Below are positions 1 through 7,239 of a stretch of DNA of 32,372 nt, piece by piece. The notes beneath the pieces are model-generated. The model was not told the DNA's origin. It made no database searches and saw only the letters and a program-made list of their open reading frames with translations. Position numbers and translations under genes: made by a program. Source of the DNA: Entomohabitans teleogrylli (GTDB taxonomy: Bacteria > Pseudomonadota > Gammaproteobacteria > Enterobacterales > Enterobacteriaceae); NCBI RefSeq assembly GCF_001484765.1, contig NZ_LLXO01000042.1, forward strand, positions 1 through 32,372. The letters run 5' to 3'. Within the stretch, counting starts at the first letter, position 1. Every line of letters starts with the position of its first letter.

Positions 1-22
1 CGCGTTCCTCTTGCAGAGTCAA
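1..22 (-). promoter_or_regulatory. rRNA operon promoter P2, -35 part only (cut by window edge)
   Basis: On the minus strand TTGACT lies at 22-17, followed by 16 bases that reach the window edge. The matching -10 would therefore start just outside. TTGACTCTG at this distance downstream of a P1 promoter is the usual layout of the second promoter of E. coli rrn operons. The rRNA genes themselves are outside the window. Confidence 0.7.
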
Positions 23-94
23 CCCTGACATTCAGGATTTTCTCTTCATCTTTACCACGTTAACCTGTGATGTTATTCACATGCATCGTGTCGA

Positions 95-153
95 TGGAGG
101 CGCATTATAGAAGGTTGGCGTCCGGCTGCAACCGGAATTTTGCAGAAAAATAA
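95..153 (-). promoter_or_regulatory. rRNA operon promoter P1 with UP element
   Basis: Read on the minus strand: an AT-rich UP-like block at 153-136 (TTATTTTTCTGCAAAATT), -35 TTGCAG at 131-126, a 16-base spacer, -10 TATAAT at 109-104, then the GC-rich discriminator GCGCCTCC and a likely start A at 95. The 16-base spacer, the discriminator (the target of ppGpp/DksA control) and the P2 -35 further on are the signature of an E. coli rrn P1. In E. coli K-12 rrnE lies next to purH in exactly this divergent arrangement, so this is probably the rrnE equivalent. The untranslated stretch 154-248 between it and the purH promoter presumably holds Fis sites, which I cannot pin down by eye. Confidence 0.85.
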
Positions 154-207
154 CTGACTGTCGAATTCCCCAGCAAAACCCCTGGTTATACCTGGTTTTG
201 CACAGAG

Positions 208-216
208 TTATCCACA
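208..216 (+). promoter_or_regulatory. consensus DnaA box
   Basis: TTATCCACA, a perfect match to the high-affinity DnaA box, lies in the shared upstream region between the rrn P1 UP element and the PurR operator. A 9-mer can occur by chance, and no second perfect box was seen nearby. A role in controlling either promoter is inference. Confidence 0.5.
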
Positions 217-248
217 ATCATAAGTGACGCTGAAATTTTACGAGCGTG

Positions 249-270
249 ACGCAAACGTTTTCGCTACAAT
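249..270 (+). promoter_or_regulatory. purHD promoter -10 with overlapping upstream PurR operator
   Basis: ACGCAAACGTTTTCGC at 249-264 matches the 16-bp PurR consensus and is directly followed by the -10 hexamer TACAAT at 265-270. No good -35 is visible at the expected distance, around 242-247. The operator covers the spacer, so the PurR-hypoxanthine or PurR-guanine complex should block RNA polymerase, as known for purHD in E. coli. The expected transcript start near 277 gives a leader of about 197 nt. Confidence 0.9.
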
Positions 271-305
271 GCCCCCGCCAGAAATCAAAGTCACCCGATA
301 CCGGG

Positions 306-353
306 GCGTTAGCGGAGCTTTAATCTGTTCGCCGGCTAAATTTCCGCTAACGC
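306..353 (+). other. hairpin in the purH leader
   Basis: GCGTTAGCGGA at 306-316 and TCCGCTAACGC at 343-353 form a perfect 11-bp inverted repeat around a 26-nt loop, about 30 nt into the predicted purH mRNA. No T-run follows, so it does not look like an intrinsic terminator. Its role is unknown. Confidence 0.6.
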
Positions 354-445
354 TCTTGCCATATTCCGGACGATGACAGCAGTGAGACCATGGCTGTTTG
401 CCGCTCCTGGCGTACCGCTCTCACTTCTGACATACAAAGGAATAC

Positions 446-520
446 ATGAACCAACCCCAGGGGATTTACCACCATGCAACAACGTCGTCCTGTACGCCGC
501 GCTCTGCTCAGCGTGTCTGA
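446..520 (+). CDS. possible 24-codon upstream ORF overlapping the purH start
   Basis: ATG at 446 is preceded by AAGGA with a 4-nt gap, a better-spaced ribosome site than that of purH. The frame runs 24 codons ([20 protein letters not shown]...) and stops with TGA at 518-520, 45 nt inside purH in a different frame. It resembles no protein I know. It may be a leader peptide affecting purH translation or merely chance. Confidence 0.15.
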   Translation: MNQPQGIYHHATTSSCTPRSAQRV

Positions 521-2063
521 CAAAGCCGGTATCATCGAATTCGCTAAAGCCCTCTCTCAACGTCATGTGGAACTGCTGTCCACTGGCGGCACCGCGCGCC
601 TGCTGGCGGAAGCCGGGCTGCCGGTCACCGAAGTTTCTGACTACACGGGCTTTCCGGAAATGATGGACGGACGCGTAAAAACGCTGCATCCCAAAGTACA
701 CGGCGGCATTCTCGGCCGTCGCGGCCAGGATGATACGGTGATGGCGCAGCACGCTATCGCGCCGATTGATATGGTAGTGGTGAATCTCTACCCGTTTGCT
801 CAAACCGTCGCCCGCGAAGGCTGTTCGCTGGAAGACGCTGTTGAGAACATCGATATCGGCGGCCCAACCATGGTGCGCTCGGCGGCCAAAAACCATAAAG
901 ATGTCGCCATCGTGGTCAAGAGCAGCGACTATGACGCCATTATTAAAGAGATGGACGCCAACGAAGGTTCTCTGACGCTGGAAACGCGTTTCGACCTGGC
1001 TATCAAAGCATTTGAGCATACCGCATCTTACGACAGCATGATCGCCAACTACTTTGGCAGCATGGTGCCGGCCTATCACGGCGAAAGTAAAGAAGCCGCA
1101 GGCCGCTTCCCGCGCACCCTGAATCTCAATTTCATTAAGAAGCAGGATATGCGCTACGGTGAGAACAGCCATCAGCAGGCCGCTTTCTATATCGAAGAGC
1201 AGGTGAAGGAAGCTTCGGTCGCCACCGCCCGCCAGGTGCAGGGCAAGGCGCTCTCCTATAACAATATTGCCGATACCGATGCGGCGCTGGAGTGCGTGAA
1301 AGAGTTCAGCGAACCGGCCTGTGTGATCGTTAAACACGCAAACCCGTGTGGCGTGGCGGTCAGTAGCTCCATCCTTGATGCTTACGATCGGGCGTATAAA
1401 ACCGACCCCACTTCCGCATTTGGCGGCATTATCGCCTTCAACCGCGAACTGGATGCGCAAACGGCGCAAGCCATTATCTCCCGCCAGTTTGTCGAAGTGA
1501 TCATTGCGCCATCCGCCAGTGAAGAGGCGTTAAAAATCACCTCTGCAAAACAGAACGTGCGCGTTCTGGTGTGCGGCGCGTGGGGTGAACGTGTACCGGG
1601 TCTGGATTTCAAACGCGTTAATGGCGGCCTGCTGGTACAGGATCGCGATCTGGGAATGGTCGGCAACGGCGAACTGCGCGTAGTCAGCAAACGTCAGCCG
1701 ACTGAACAGGAGCTGCGTGACGCGCTGTTCTGCTGGAAGGTGGCGAAGTTCGTCAAATCCAACGCCATTGTCTACGCCAAAGACAACATGACCATTGGCA
1801 TTGGCGCTGGCCAGATGAGCCGGGTGTACTCCGCTAAAATCGCTGGTATCAAAGCCGGTGATGAAGGGCTGGAAGTGAAAGGCTCCGCCATGGCGTCTGA
1901 TGCATTCTTCCCGTTCCGCGATGGTATTGATGCCGCAGCGGCGGTAGGCGTTACCTGCGTTATCCAGCCAGGCGGCTCTATCCGCGATGAAGAAGTGATC
2001 GCCGCCGCTGACGAGCACGGTATTGCCATGATCTTCACCGACATGCGTCATTTCCGCCACTAA
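474..2063 (+). CDS. purH: bifunctional AICAR formyltransferase / IMP cyclohydrolase
   Basis: This cytosolic enzyme catalyses the last two steps of IMP synthesis: formylation of AICAR with 10-formyl-THF, then ring closure to IMP. It is 529 aa, the E. coli length, and is near-identical in many blocks. The N-terminal MGS-like cyclohydrolase domain covers about residues 1-200 and contains STGGTARLL and [14 protein letters not shown]. The C-terminal transformylase domain has the catalytic Lys-His pair at K287-H288 (VKHANPCG). The start at 474 is set by the family N-terminus [17 protein letters not shown] and by AGGGGA nine bases upstream. purD follows after 15 bases, so the two are co-transcribed from the PurR-controlled promoter. 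Confidence 0.98.
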   Translation: MQQRRPVRRALLSVSDKAGIIEFAKALSQRHVELLSTGGTARLLAEAGLPVTEVSDYTGFPEMMDGRVKTLHPKVHGGILGRRGQDDTVMAQHAIAPIDMVVVNLYPFAQTVAREGCSLEDAVENIDIGGPTMVRSAAKNHKDVAIVVKSSDYDAIIKEMDANEGSLTLETRFDLAIKAFEHTASYDSMIANYFGSMVPAYHGESKEAAGRFPRTLNLNFIKKQDMRYGENSHQQAAFYIEEQVKEASVATARQVQGKALSYNNIADTDAALECVKEFSEPACVIVKHANPCGVAVSSSILDAYDRAYKTDPTSAFGGIIAFNRELDAQTAQAIISRQFVEVIIAPSASEEALKITSAKQNVRVLVCGAWGERVPGLDFKRVNGGLLVQDRDLGMVGNGELRVVSKRQPTEQELRDALFCWKVAKFVKSNAIVYAKDNMTIGIGAGQMSRVYSAKIAGIKAGDEGLEVKGSAMASDAFFPFRDGIDAAAAVGVTCVIQPGGSIRDEEVIAAADEHGIAMIFTDMRHFRH

Positions 2064-2078
2064 TCCACGGAGCAGACA

Positions 2079-3368
2079 ATGAAAGTACTGGTAATAGGCA
2101 ACGGCGGGCGCGAGCACGCGCTGGCGTGGAAGGCGGCGCAATCGCCGCTGGTTAACAGCGTATTTGTGGCGCCGGGTAATGCCGGCACCGCGCTGGAACC
2201 TGCGCTGCAGAATGTCGCTATTAATGTCACCGATATCCCGGCGCTGCTGGCGTTCGCTCAACGGGAAAGCATCGATCTCACTATCGTCGGACCGGAGGCG
2301 CCACTGGTACTTGGCGTGGTGGATACCTTCCGCGCCGCGGGCCTGACCATCTTTGGGCCGACACAGGGAGCGGCGCAACTGGAGGGCTCGAAAGCCTTCA
2401 CTAAAGATTTCCTTGCCCGCCACCGCATCCCGACGGCGGAATACCAGAACTTTACCGAAGTGGAGCCGGCGCTGGCCTATGTGCGCGCAAAAGGCGCCCC
2501 AATCGTGATCAAAGCCGACGGTCTGGCGGCCGGTAAAGGGGTGATTGTCGCCATGACCCTGGAAGAAGCGGAAGCCGCCATTCAGGATATGCTGGCCGGT
2601 AATGCCTTCGGCGACGCCGGGCACCGCATCGTGGTGGAAGAGTTTCTCGACGGCGAAGAAGCCAGCTTTATCGTGATGGTCGACGGCGAGCACGTGCTGC
2701 CGATGGCCACCAGCCAGGATCATAAGCGCGTCGGCGACGGCGATACCGGGCCTAACACGGGCGGAATGGGCGCCTACTCCCCGGCGCCGGTGGTCACAGA
2801 CGAAGTCCATCAGCGCACCATGGAGCGCATCATATGGCCTACCGTGCGAGGCATGGCGGCAGAAGGGAATACCTATACCGGCTTCCTGTATGCGGGTCTG
2901 ATGATCGACAAACAGGGCAACCCGAAGGTCATCGAATTCAACTGCCGCTTCGGCGATCCGGAAACTCAGCCTATCATGCTGCGCATGAAGTCCGATCTGG
3001 TTGAACTCTGTCTGGCTGCCTGTGAAGGTAAACTGGACGAAAAAACATCCGAATGGGATGAACGCGCGTCTCTCGGCGTGGTGATGGCGGCGGGCGGTTA
3101 TCCTGGCGACTACCGCACAGGCGATGTGATTCACGGCCTGCCGCAGGAAGCAGCAGCGGATGGCAAAGTGTTCCACGCGGGGACTAAACTTGCTGATGAC
3201 GGGCAGGTCGTTACCAGCGGCGGACGCGTACTGTGCGCCACCGCGTTGGGTCATAGCGTTGAGCAAGCGCAGAAACGCGCGTATGCCTTAATGACCGATA
3301 TCCGCTGGGAAGACAGCTTTTACCGTAAAGATATCGGCTGGCGCGCCATTGAGCGTGAACAAAATTAA
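2079..3368 (+). CDS. purD: phosphoribosylamine-glycine ligase (GAR synthetase)
   Basis: An ATP-grasp enzyme that joins phosphoribosylamine and glycine to make GAR, the second step of purine synthesis. It is 429 aa, the usual length. Visible motifs are the N-terminal nucleotide-fold loop GNGGREHA (about residues 7-14), the ATP-grasp segments IKADGLAAGKGV and EFNCRFGDPETQP, and the C-terminal lid domain. A GGAG ribosome site precedes the ATG. The gene is second in the purHD operon. Its TAA stop overlaps that of zraR, on the opposite strand, in the sequence TTAA, so no bases separate the two genes. An intrinsic terminator for this operon lies about 45 bases beyond the stop, inside zraR. Confidence 0.98.
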   Translation: MKVLVIGNGGREHALAWKAAQSPLVNSVFVAPGNAGTALEPALQNVAINVTDIPALLAFAQRESIDLTIVGPEAPLVLGVVDTFRAAGLTIFGPTQGAAQLEGSKAFTKDFLARHRIPTAEYQNFTEVEPALAYVRAKGAPIVIKADGLAAGKGVIVAMTLEEAEAAIQDMLAGNAFGDAGHRIVVEEFLDGEEASFIVMVDGEHVLPMATSQDHKRVGDGDTGPNTGGMGAYSPAPVVTDEVHQRTMERIIWPTVRGMAAEGNTYTGFLYAGLMIDKQGNPKVIEFNCRFGDPETQPIMLRMKSDLVELCLAACEGKLDEKTSEWDERASLGVVMAAGGYPGDYRTGDVIHGLPQEAAADGKVFHAGTKLADDGQVVTSGGRVLCATALGHSVEQAQKRAYALMTDIRWEDSFYRKDIGWRAIEREQN

Positions 3369-4699
3369 CGCAATAGTTTCGCCAGCAGCGTTTTACGCGT
3401 AATCCCTAACTGACGGGCGGCAGCCGTTTTATTGCCGCCCGTTTTTTCCAGCGCCGCCAGAATAATTTCCCGTTCCGCCTCCGCCAGCGGCAAAATTGCG
3501 TCGCCGCCATGCTCCAGCGGTGCCGGGCGACCCGCGCCGGTAATCGACAAAGGCAGTTCACGCTCCGAAATATAATCCCCGGTCAGCAGCACCACGGCGC
3601 GCTCCACGGCGTTTTCCAGTTCACGAATATTGCCCGGCCAGCGATAGTGGATCAGTAAATCCATCGCCTGAGGCGTAAAACCTTTTATTGTTTTACGATT
3701 ACGTCCGGTAAAGCGCTGGAGAAAATGCGCGGCCAGCAGAGGGATGTCCTCCCGGCGCTGGCGCAGCGGCGGTATTTCAATCGTCACCACATTGAGCCGG
3801 TAATAGAGATCCTCGCGAAACCTCTCAGCTCTGACTTCATCGGCCAGGTTGCGATGCGTAGCGGCAATCAGCCGAACGTCCACCGCAATGGTCTGGTTGC
3901 CGCCAACCCGCTGTACTTCCCGTTCCTGTATCGCCCGCAGCAGTTTTACCTGCATCAGCGGCGGAATATCGCCAATCTCATCCAGAAACAGCGTCCCGCC
4001 CTGCGCCTCCTCAAAGCGCCCTTCCCGACGACGGTCCGCGCCAGTGAAAGCGCCTTTTTCATGGCCAAACAGTTCAGAATCCAGTAGCGACTCATTGAGC
4101 GCCGCGCAGTTAAGCGCCACCAGTGGCTTATCCCGCCGCGAACTGCCAGCGTGCAACGCCCTGGCCACCAGCTCCTTACCCGTACCGGATTCCCCGCAAA
4201 TCAGCACCGTAGCGTCCGACGGGGCGACCATATTGATGGTGCTCAGCAGTTGCCGGAGCGCCGCGCTGCGGCCAATCATGCCATACTGGCTGGCCTCACC
4301 CGCTGCCGGCGCTGATTCCTGTTGGCGGGTATGCGCCAGCGCACAGGCAATTGTCTGCTGGAGCTGTTCAAAATCCAGCGGTTTGGTGAGGTAGTCCAGC
4401 GCTCCCGCCTTCAGGGTTTCCACCGCCGTTTCAACGCTGGAGTAGGCGGTCATAATCAGAACCGGAATTGCCGGGTTAACGGCCTTAATCTCTTTCAGGG
4501 TGGCGATCCCGTCCATATGCGCCATGCGGATATCACACAGCACCAGGTCAAATACCTGCTGCTGTACCTGCTCCAGCGCTTCCAGGCCGTTAGCGGCCAC
4601 AGAGGCGTCATACCCCCATCCCCGCAATAACGCCTGCAGAATCGTACAGTGGCTGATGTCATCGTCAACCACCAGAATCATGGCCTTAGAGGTCGTCAT
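3365..4699 (-). CDS. zraR: sigma-54-dependent response regulator ZraR
   Basis: An NtrC-family activator of the zinc/envelope-stress system, phosphorylated by ZraS. From the ATG at 4699 it is 444 aa (E. coli 441). The receiver domain (about 5-120) has the acidic pocket VVDDD and phospho-Asp 56 in CDIRM. The AAA+ domain has Walker A GESGTGKE (about 169), the sigma-54 contact loop GAFTGA (about 216-221) and Walker B TLFLDE. The C-terminal Fis-type helix-turn-helix is NKTAAARQLGITRKTL. A GTG one codon upstream (4702) is an alternative start. ZraS overlaps the start by 14 nt, showing translational coupling. The 3' end overlaps purD by 4 nt and carries the purHD terminator in antisense. Confidence 0.96.
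   Translation of the reverse strand: MTTSKAMILVVDDDISHCTILQALLRGWGYDASVAANGLEALEQVQQQVFDLVLCDIRMAHMDGIATLKEIKAVNPAIPVLIMTAYSSVETAVETLKAGALDYLTKPLDFEQLQQTIACALAHTRQQESAPAAGEASQYGMIGRSAALRQLLSTINMVAPSDATVLICGESGTGKELVARALHAGSSRRDKPLVALNCAALNESLLDSELFGHEKGAFTGADRRREGRFEEAQGGTLFLDEIGDIPPLMQVKLLRAIQEREVQRVGGNQTIAVDVRLIAATHRNLADEVRAERFREDLYYRLNVVTIEIPPLRQRREDIPLLAAHFLQRFTGRNRKTIKGFTPQAMDLLIHYRWPGNIRELENAVERAVVLLTGDYISERELPLSITGAGRPAPLEHGGDAILPLAEAEREIILAALEKTGGNKTAAARQLGITRKTLLAKLLR
3414..3447 (+). terminator. intrinsic terminator of purHD, embedded in zraR
   Basis: CGGGCGGCA at 3414-3422 pairs perfectly with TGCCGCCCG at 3433-3441 (9 bp, 10-nt loop) and is followed by TTTTTT at 3442-3447. This is a strong rho-independent terminator for rightward transcripts. 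The same DNA, read on the minus strand, encodes part of the ZraR DNA-binding helix-turn-helix (TGGNKTAAARQ). On the minus strand no T-run follows, so zraR transcription should not stop here. Confidence 0.85.
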
Positions 4700-6470
4700 C
4701 ACAATTGTCCTTCAGTGATGGTTGTAGCGGAAGCTCCAGCGTGAAGCAGGTACCGCGGTCAGGCTCGCTCTCCACGCTAATTTTTCCGCCATGTTGCTCA
4801 ATAATATTCTGCACCACCGCCAGCCCCAGTCCGGTACCATCGGCTCTGGTGGTAAAGTAAGGGGTGAATATTTCCGCCAGTTGCCCGGAAGGAATACCGT
4901 GCCCGGAGTCACGCACCGTAATGCGCAGCATTGAATCGCCGTGGCGGGCGATGGCCACCACGATACTCCCCTGCTGGCCGATGGCGTGAATCGCATTCAG
5001 GTACAGGTTAAGCAGCACCTGAGTCAGACGATCCGGGTCGGCGCTCACCCGGCACAGCGCCGGGTTAACGGTAAATTGCAGTGAGATTTCCCGGGTCAGC
5101 GCATCCTGACGCACCAGTTGCAGCGAGTGCTCCACCACCTGATTAAGATCGATCTCCTGAAGCGCCAGCCGGGTCGGCCGCACCAGCTCCAGCAGCTCGC
5201 TCACCACCCGGTTGAGCCGGTCAGCCTCTTTGGCCATCACCTGCGCCAGTTGCCAGTTCTCCCCTTCCATCGGCGCACGTTCCGCAAAATATTTCGCCAG
5301 CCCTTTAATCGACGAAAGCGGATTGCGGATTTCATGCGCGACGCCCGCCGCCAGTTGTCCGAGCGCCGCCAGCTTCTCTTTGCGGCGTATTGTTTCATGC
5401 AGTTGATAAAGCTCAGTTTTATCGCTGACGATAATTACCGTGCCCAAAAATTGCCGCTGTTGATTGACGATACTGGCCATGCTGACGCTCAGGAACAACG
5501 CCTCGCCCTCTTCCCGGGCCAGCCGCTGCGGGTCGTCCAGCACTGTTCCCCCGGTGCGGCAGTTAACCATCGGCCCCAGCCATGATGCCGGCAAACACTG
5601 CTCCGCCGGCTGGCCGATAACCGTATCCCTATTCAGTTTTAACAGTTGTGCCGCTGTCGGATTCACCACGCTGATGGTATTACCCTTGTCGGTAAAGATC
5701 AGCCCGACAGGCAGGTTATTGATAATCTCCGCCGAGACAGTCCTCGCATCCTGCAGCAACGCCTGTGAGCGTTGATAGCGCCGTACCCAGAACATCGCCA
5801 GCACCGCCGCCAGCAGCACCGCGCCCAGCGCGAGGAATACCCCCAGGGCATTGCGGCGTTCTTTTTCCTGTGCGGCATCCAGCGCCCGCGCATCAAGCGC
5901 CACAAAGATCTCCAGCGCCTGTCCCAACAGGGCTGGTTCGCTACGCCCCTGACGAGCCATCGCCCCGTGCCCACGATGCCCCATCCCCATGGCCGGGAGC
6001 TGCGGCTTAAAATGACGATAAATTTCCAGCGCCGGAATCGCCTCGCCGCTGGCGTCAGTGAAGACCGTACGCCGCCAGCTCGCCTCATCGTCAACATTCA
6101 GGCCACGGATCTCCTGAGCGTCATAGAGCGTTTTTCCGCTCCGATCGGGGTCGCTATGGGCAATGATCGTACCCTGCTCATTGATAACTGCGAAGTACAG
6201 CACTCCCGGCTGCCAGGCCATCTCTTCCAGCAAGGTTTGCAACTGGGCGTGATGCATACGCATCCCCATACCGGCGCGAGTACCGGACTCCAGCGCGCGA
6301 ATTAACACGGAACCCTTTTCACGCAGCGTTTGCTGTTCCACGTCACTGCCCCGCCCGAGGTCGCGCAGCGCCAGTACTGCCAGCAAACCGAGCAGCAGCA
6401 GTATCACCCCCAGCGATAGCCAGCTCAACCACAGCGCAGGAGTATCTTTAGGTAAACGCGCAAACTTCAT
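4686..6470 (-). CDS. zraS: sensor histidine kinase ZraS with an extra PAS domain
   Basis: Inner-membrane sensor that phosphorylates ZraR in response to high zinc or lead and envelope stress. It is 594 aa, against 465 in E. coli. Order: TM1 (about 13-35), periplasmic sensor (36-206, containing SGTRAGMGMRMHH and HSDPDR), TM2 (207-229), a PAS domain (about 243-355, INNLPVGLIFTDKGN), dimerisation/phosphoacceptor domain with H379 (AHEIRNP), and catalytic domain with N492, DSGHGI (521) and GTGLGL (545). E. coli ZraS as I recall it passes directly from LLQD to RRKEKL, so the PAS is an insertion or an ancestral domain lost there. The start at 6470 has AGGGA eight bases upstream and lies downstream of a sigma-54 promoter. 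The in-frame extension to 6605 would begin upstream of that promoter and is rejected. Confidence 0.95.
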   Translation of the reverse strand: MKFARLPKDTPALWLSWLSLGVILLLLGLLAVLALRDLGRGSDVEQQTLREKGSVLIRALESGTRAGMGMRMHHAQLQTLLEEMAWQPGVLYFAVINEQGTIIAHSDPDRSGKTLYDAQEIRGLNVDDEASWRRTVFTDASGEAIPALEIYRHFKPQLPAMGMGHRGHGAMARQGRSEPALLGQALEIFVALDARALDAAQEKERRNALGVFLALGAVLLAAVLAMFWVRRYQRSQALLQDARTVSAEIINNLPVGLIFTDKGNTISVVNPTAAQLLKLNRDTVIGQPAEQCLPASWLGPMVNCRTGGTVLDDPQRLAREEGEALFLSVSMASIVNQQRQFLGTVIIVSDKTELYQLHETIRRKEKLAALGQLAAGVAHEIRNPLSSIKGLAKYFAERAPMEGENWQLAQVMAKEADRLNRVVSELLELVRPTRLALQEIDLNQVVEHSLQLVRQDALTREISLQFTVNPALCRVSADPDRLTQVLLNLYLNAIHAIGQQGSIVVAIARHGDSMLRITVRDSGHGIPSGQLAEIFTPYFTTRADGTGLGLAVVQNIIEQHGGKISVESEPDRGTCFTLELPLQPSLKDNCDDDL

Positions 6471-6509
6471 AGTTGATCCCTGTACAGCGCAGCATATTCC
6501 ATAGCGGTC

Positions 6510-6525
6510 AGCAGAAATCATGCCA
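6510..6525 (-). promoter_or_regulatory. sigma-54 promoter of zraSR
   Basis: On the minus strand TGGCATGATTTCTGCT: the -24 GG at 6524-6523 and -12 GC at 6512-6511 are separated by exactly 10 bases, as sigma-54 requires. The start would be near 6499, about 29 bases before the zraS ATG. Autoregulation of zraSR by ZraR through sigma-54 is established in E. coli. Confidence 0.8.
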
Positions 6526-6588
6526 GTTTTTTCCTGCGCTAACCCGGCTACCTGGCACAAAGCGCAGAGAATTTTCCTCCGTATCATC

Positions 6589-6635
6589 GGGTAAAAATGA
6601 CCCACCTTACCCGGCGCAGCGGGTCATTTTTACTC
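6589..6635. promoter_or_regulatory. two mirrored ZraR binding sites (enhancer)
   Basis: GGGTAAAAATGACCC at 6589-6603 and the inverted copy GGGTCATTTTTACTC at 6621-6635 (complement GAGTAAAAATGACCC) match the GAGTAAAAATGACTC-type ZraR sites I recall from E. coli. Their centres are 32 bp apart, about three helical turns, so both lie on one face of the DNA. They sit roughly 65-110 bp upstream of the zraS -24 element and 55-100 bp upstream of the zraP -24 element, and can serve both promoters. Confidence 0.8.
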
Positions 6636-6688
6636 GTCTGCCGCCCTCCGCGCCGCCCCGTCCCCCGGATAACGCGTCACAGACAGTC

Positions 6689-6704
6689 TGGCACAGGAAA
6701 TGCA
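6689..6704 (+). promoter_or_regulatory. sigma-54 promoter of zraP
   Basis: TGGCACAGGAAATGCA: the -24 GG at 6690-6691 and -12 GC at 6702-6703 are 10 bases apart. The start is expected near 6715, giving a leader of about 55 nt before zraP. It is divergent from the zraSR promoter around the shared ZraR boxes. Confidence 0.85.
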
Positions 6705-6770
6705 ACAACCATGTAAAAACCATGGCTTTACATGCCAGTGACGATCTCAAAGAAACACAAGGGGGTTTAT

Positions 6771-7235
6771 ATGAAACGCACACCATTGGCCGCTATCGCT
6801 TGCGCTGCGTTCGCCACGCTGATGCTGGCCAGCAGTCCGGCGCAGGCACGACATCACTGGGGAAATGATTCCGGATACCATAGCGGTATGATGTGGCAGC
6901 AGGGAGGCGCCAGTCAGCTCACAACAGAGCAGCAAAATGCCGTCCGGAAAGCCCACGACGATTATCTCAACAATACCGCGACTCTGCGTCAGCAACTCAT
7001 CGCTAAGCGCTACGAATATAACGCGCAGCTCGCCAGCGGCAAGCCGGATGCCGCCAAAGTTCAGGCGTTGTCAAAAGCGCTGTCGGCCCTTGGCCAGGCC
7101 CTTGACGAACAGCGGGTACAACGGGATTTAGCGCTGGCGCAGGCAGGGATTCCGGCAGGCGCTGGTGTCGGCTACGGCTGTGGCGGTAGCCCGCGCGGCG
7201 GATACGGGGGCATGGGCCACCGTATGGGATGGTAA
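6771..7235 (+). CDS. zraP: periplasmic zinc-binding chaperone ZraP
   Basis: CpxP/Spy-related periplasmic protein that binds zinc, has chaperone activity and damps the ZraSR response. It is 154 aa (E. coli 141). A Sec signal peptide covers residues 1-26 (ending SSPAQA), followed by His-rich RHHWGND, the helical LTTEQQ...LRQQL core typical of the family, and a Gly/Met/His-rich tail with one Cys (GYGCGG, GMGHRMGW) that fits zinc binding. The start is the ATG at 6771 after AAGGGGG, because only this start gives a normal signal peptide. A longer in-frame start at 6732 is unlikely. It ends 4 bases before the convergent yjaH. Confidence 0.95.
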   Translation: MKRTPLAAIACAAFATLMLASSPAQARHHWGNDSGYHSGMMWQQGGASQLTTEQQNAVRKAHDDYLNNTATLRQQLIAKRYEYNAQLASGKPDAAKVQALSKALSALGQALDEQRVQRDLALAQAGIPAGAGVGYGCGGSPRGGYGGMGHRMGW

Positions 7236-7239
7236 ATCG

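Noticed and set aside
1-473. Origin of replication
   Set aside because: One perfect DnaA box in an rrn-purH promoter region, without a box cluster or AT-rich unwinding repeats, is not an origin.
373-663. 96-codon frame starting upstream of purH
   Set aside because: It runs out of frame into purH, which is unmistakable; no ribosome site before it.
1530-3266. 578-codon open frame on the minus strand
   Set aside because: Antisense to purH and purD. No ribosome site and no protein-like composition.
6553-6567. TGGCAC on the plus strand as a third sigma-54 promoter
   Set aside because: The bases 10 past the GG are AG, not GC, so the -12 element is missing.
6471-6605. Upstream extension of ZraS to an earlier ATG
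   Set aside because: The extension would begin upstream of the sigma-54 promoter and cover it and a ZraR box. The family N-terminus and ribosome site fit 6470.
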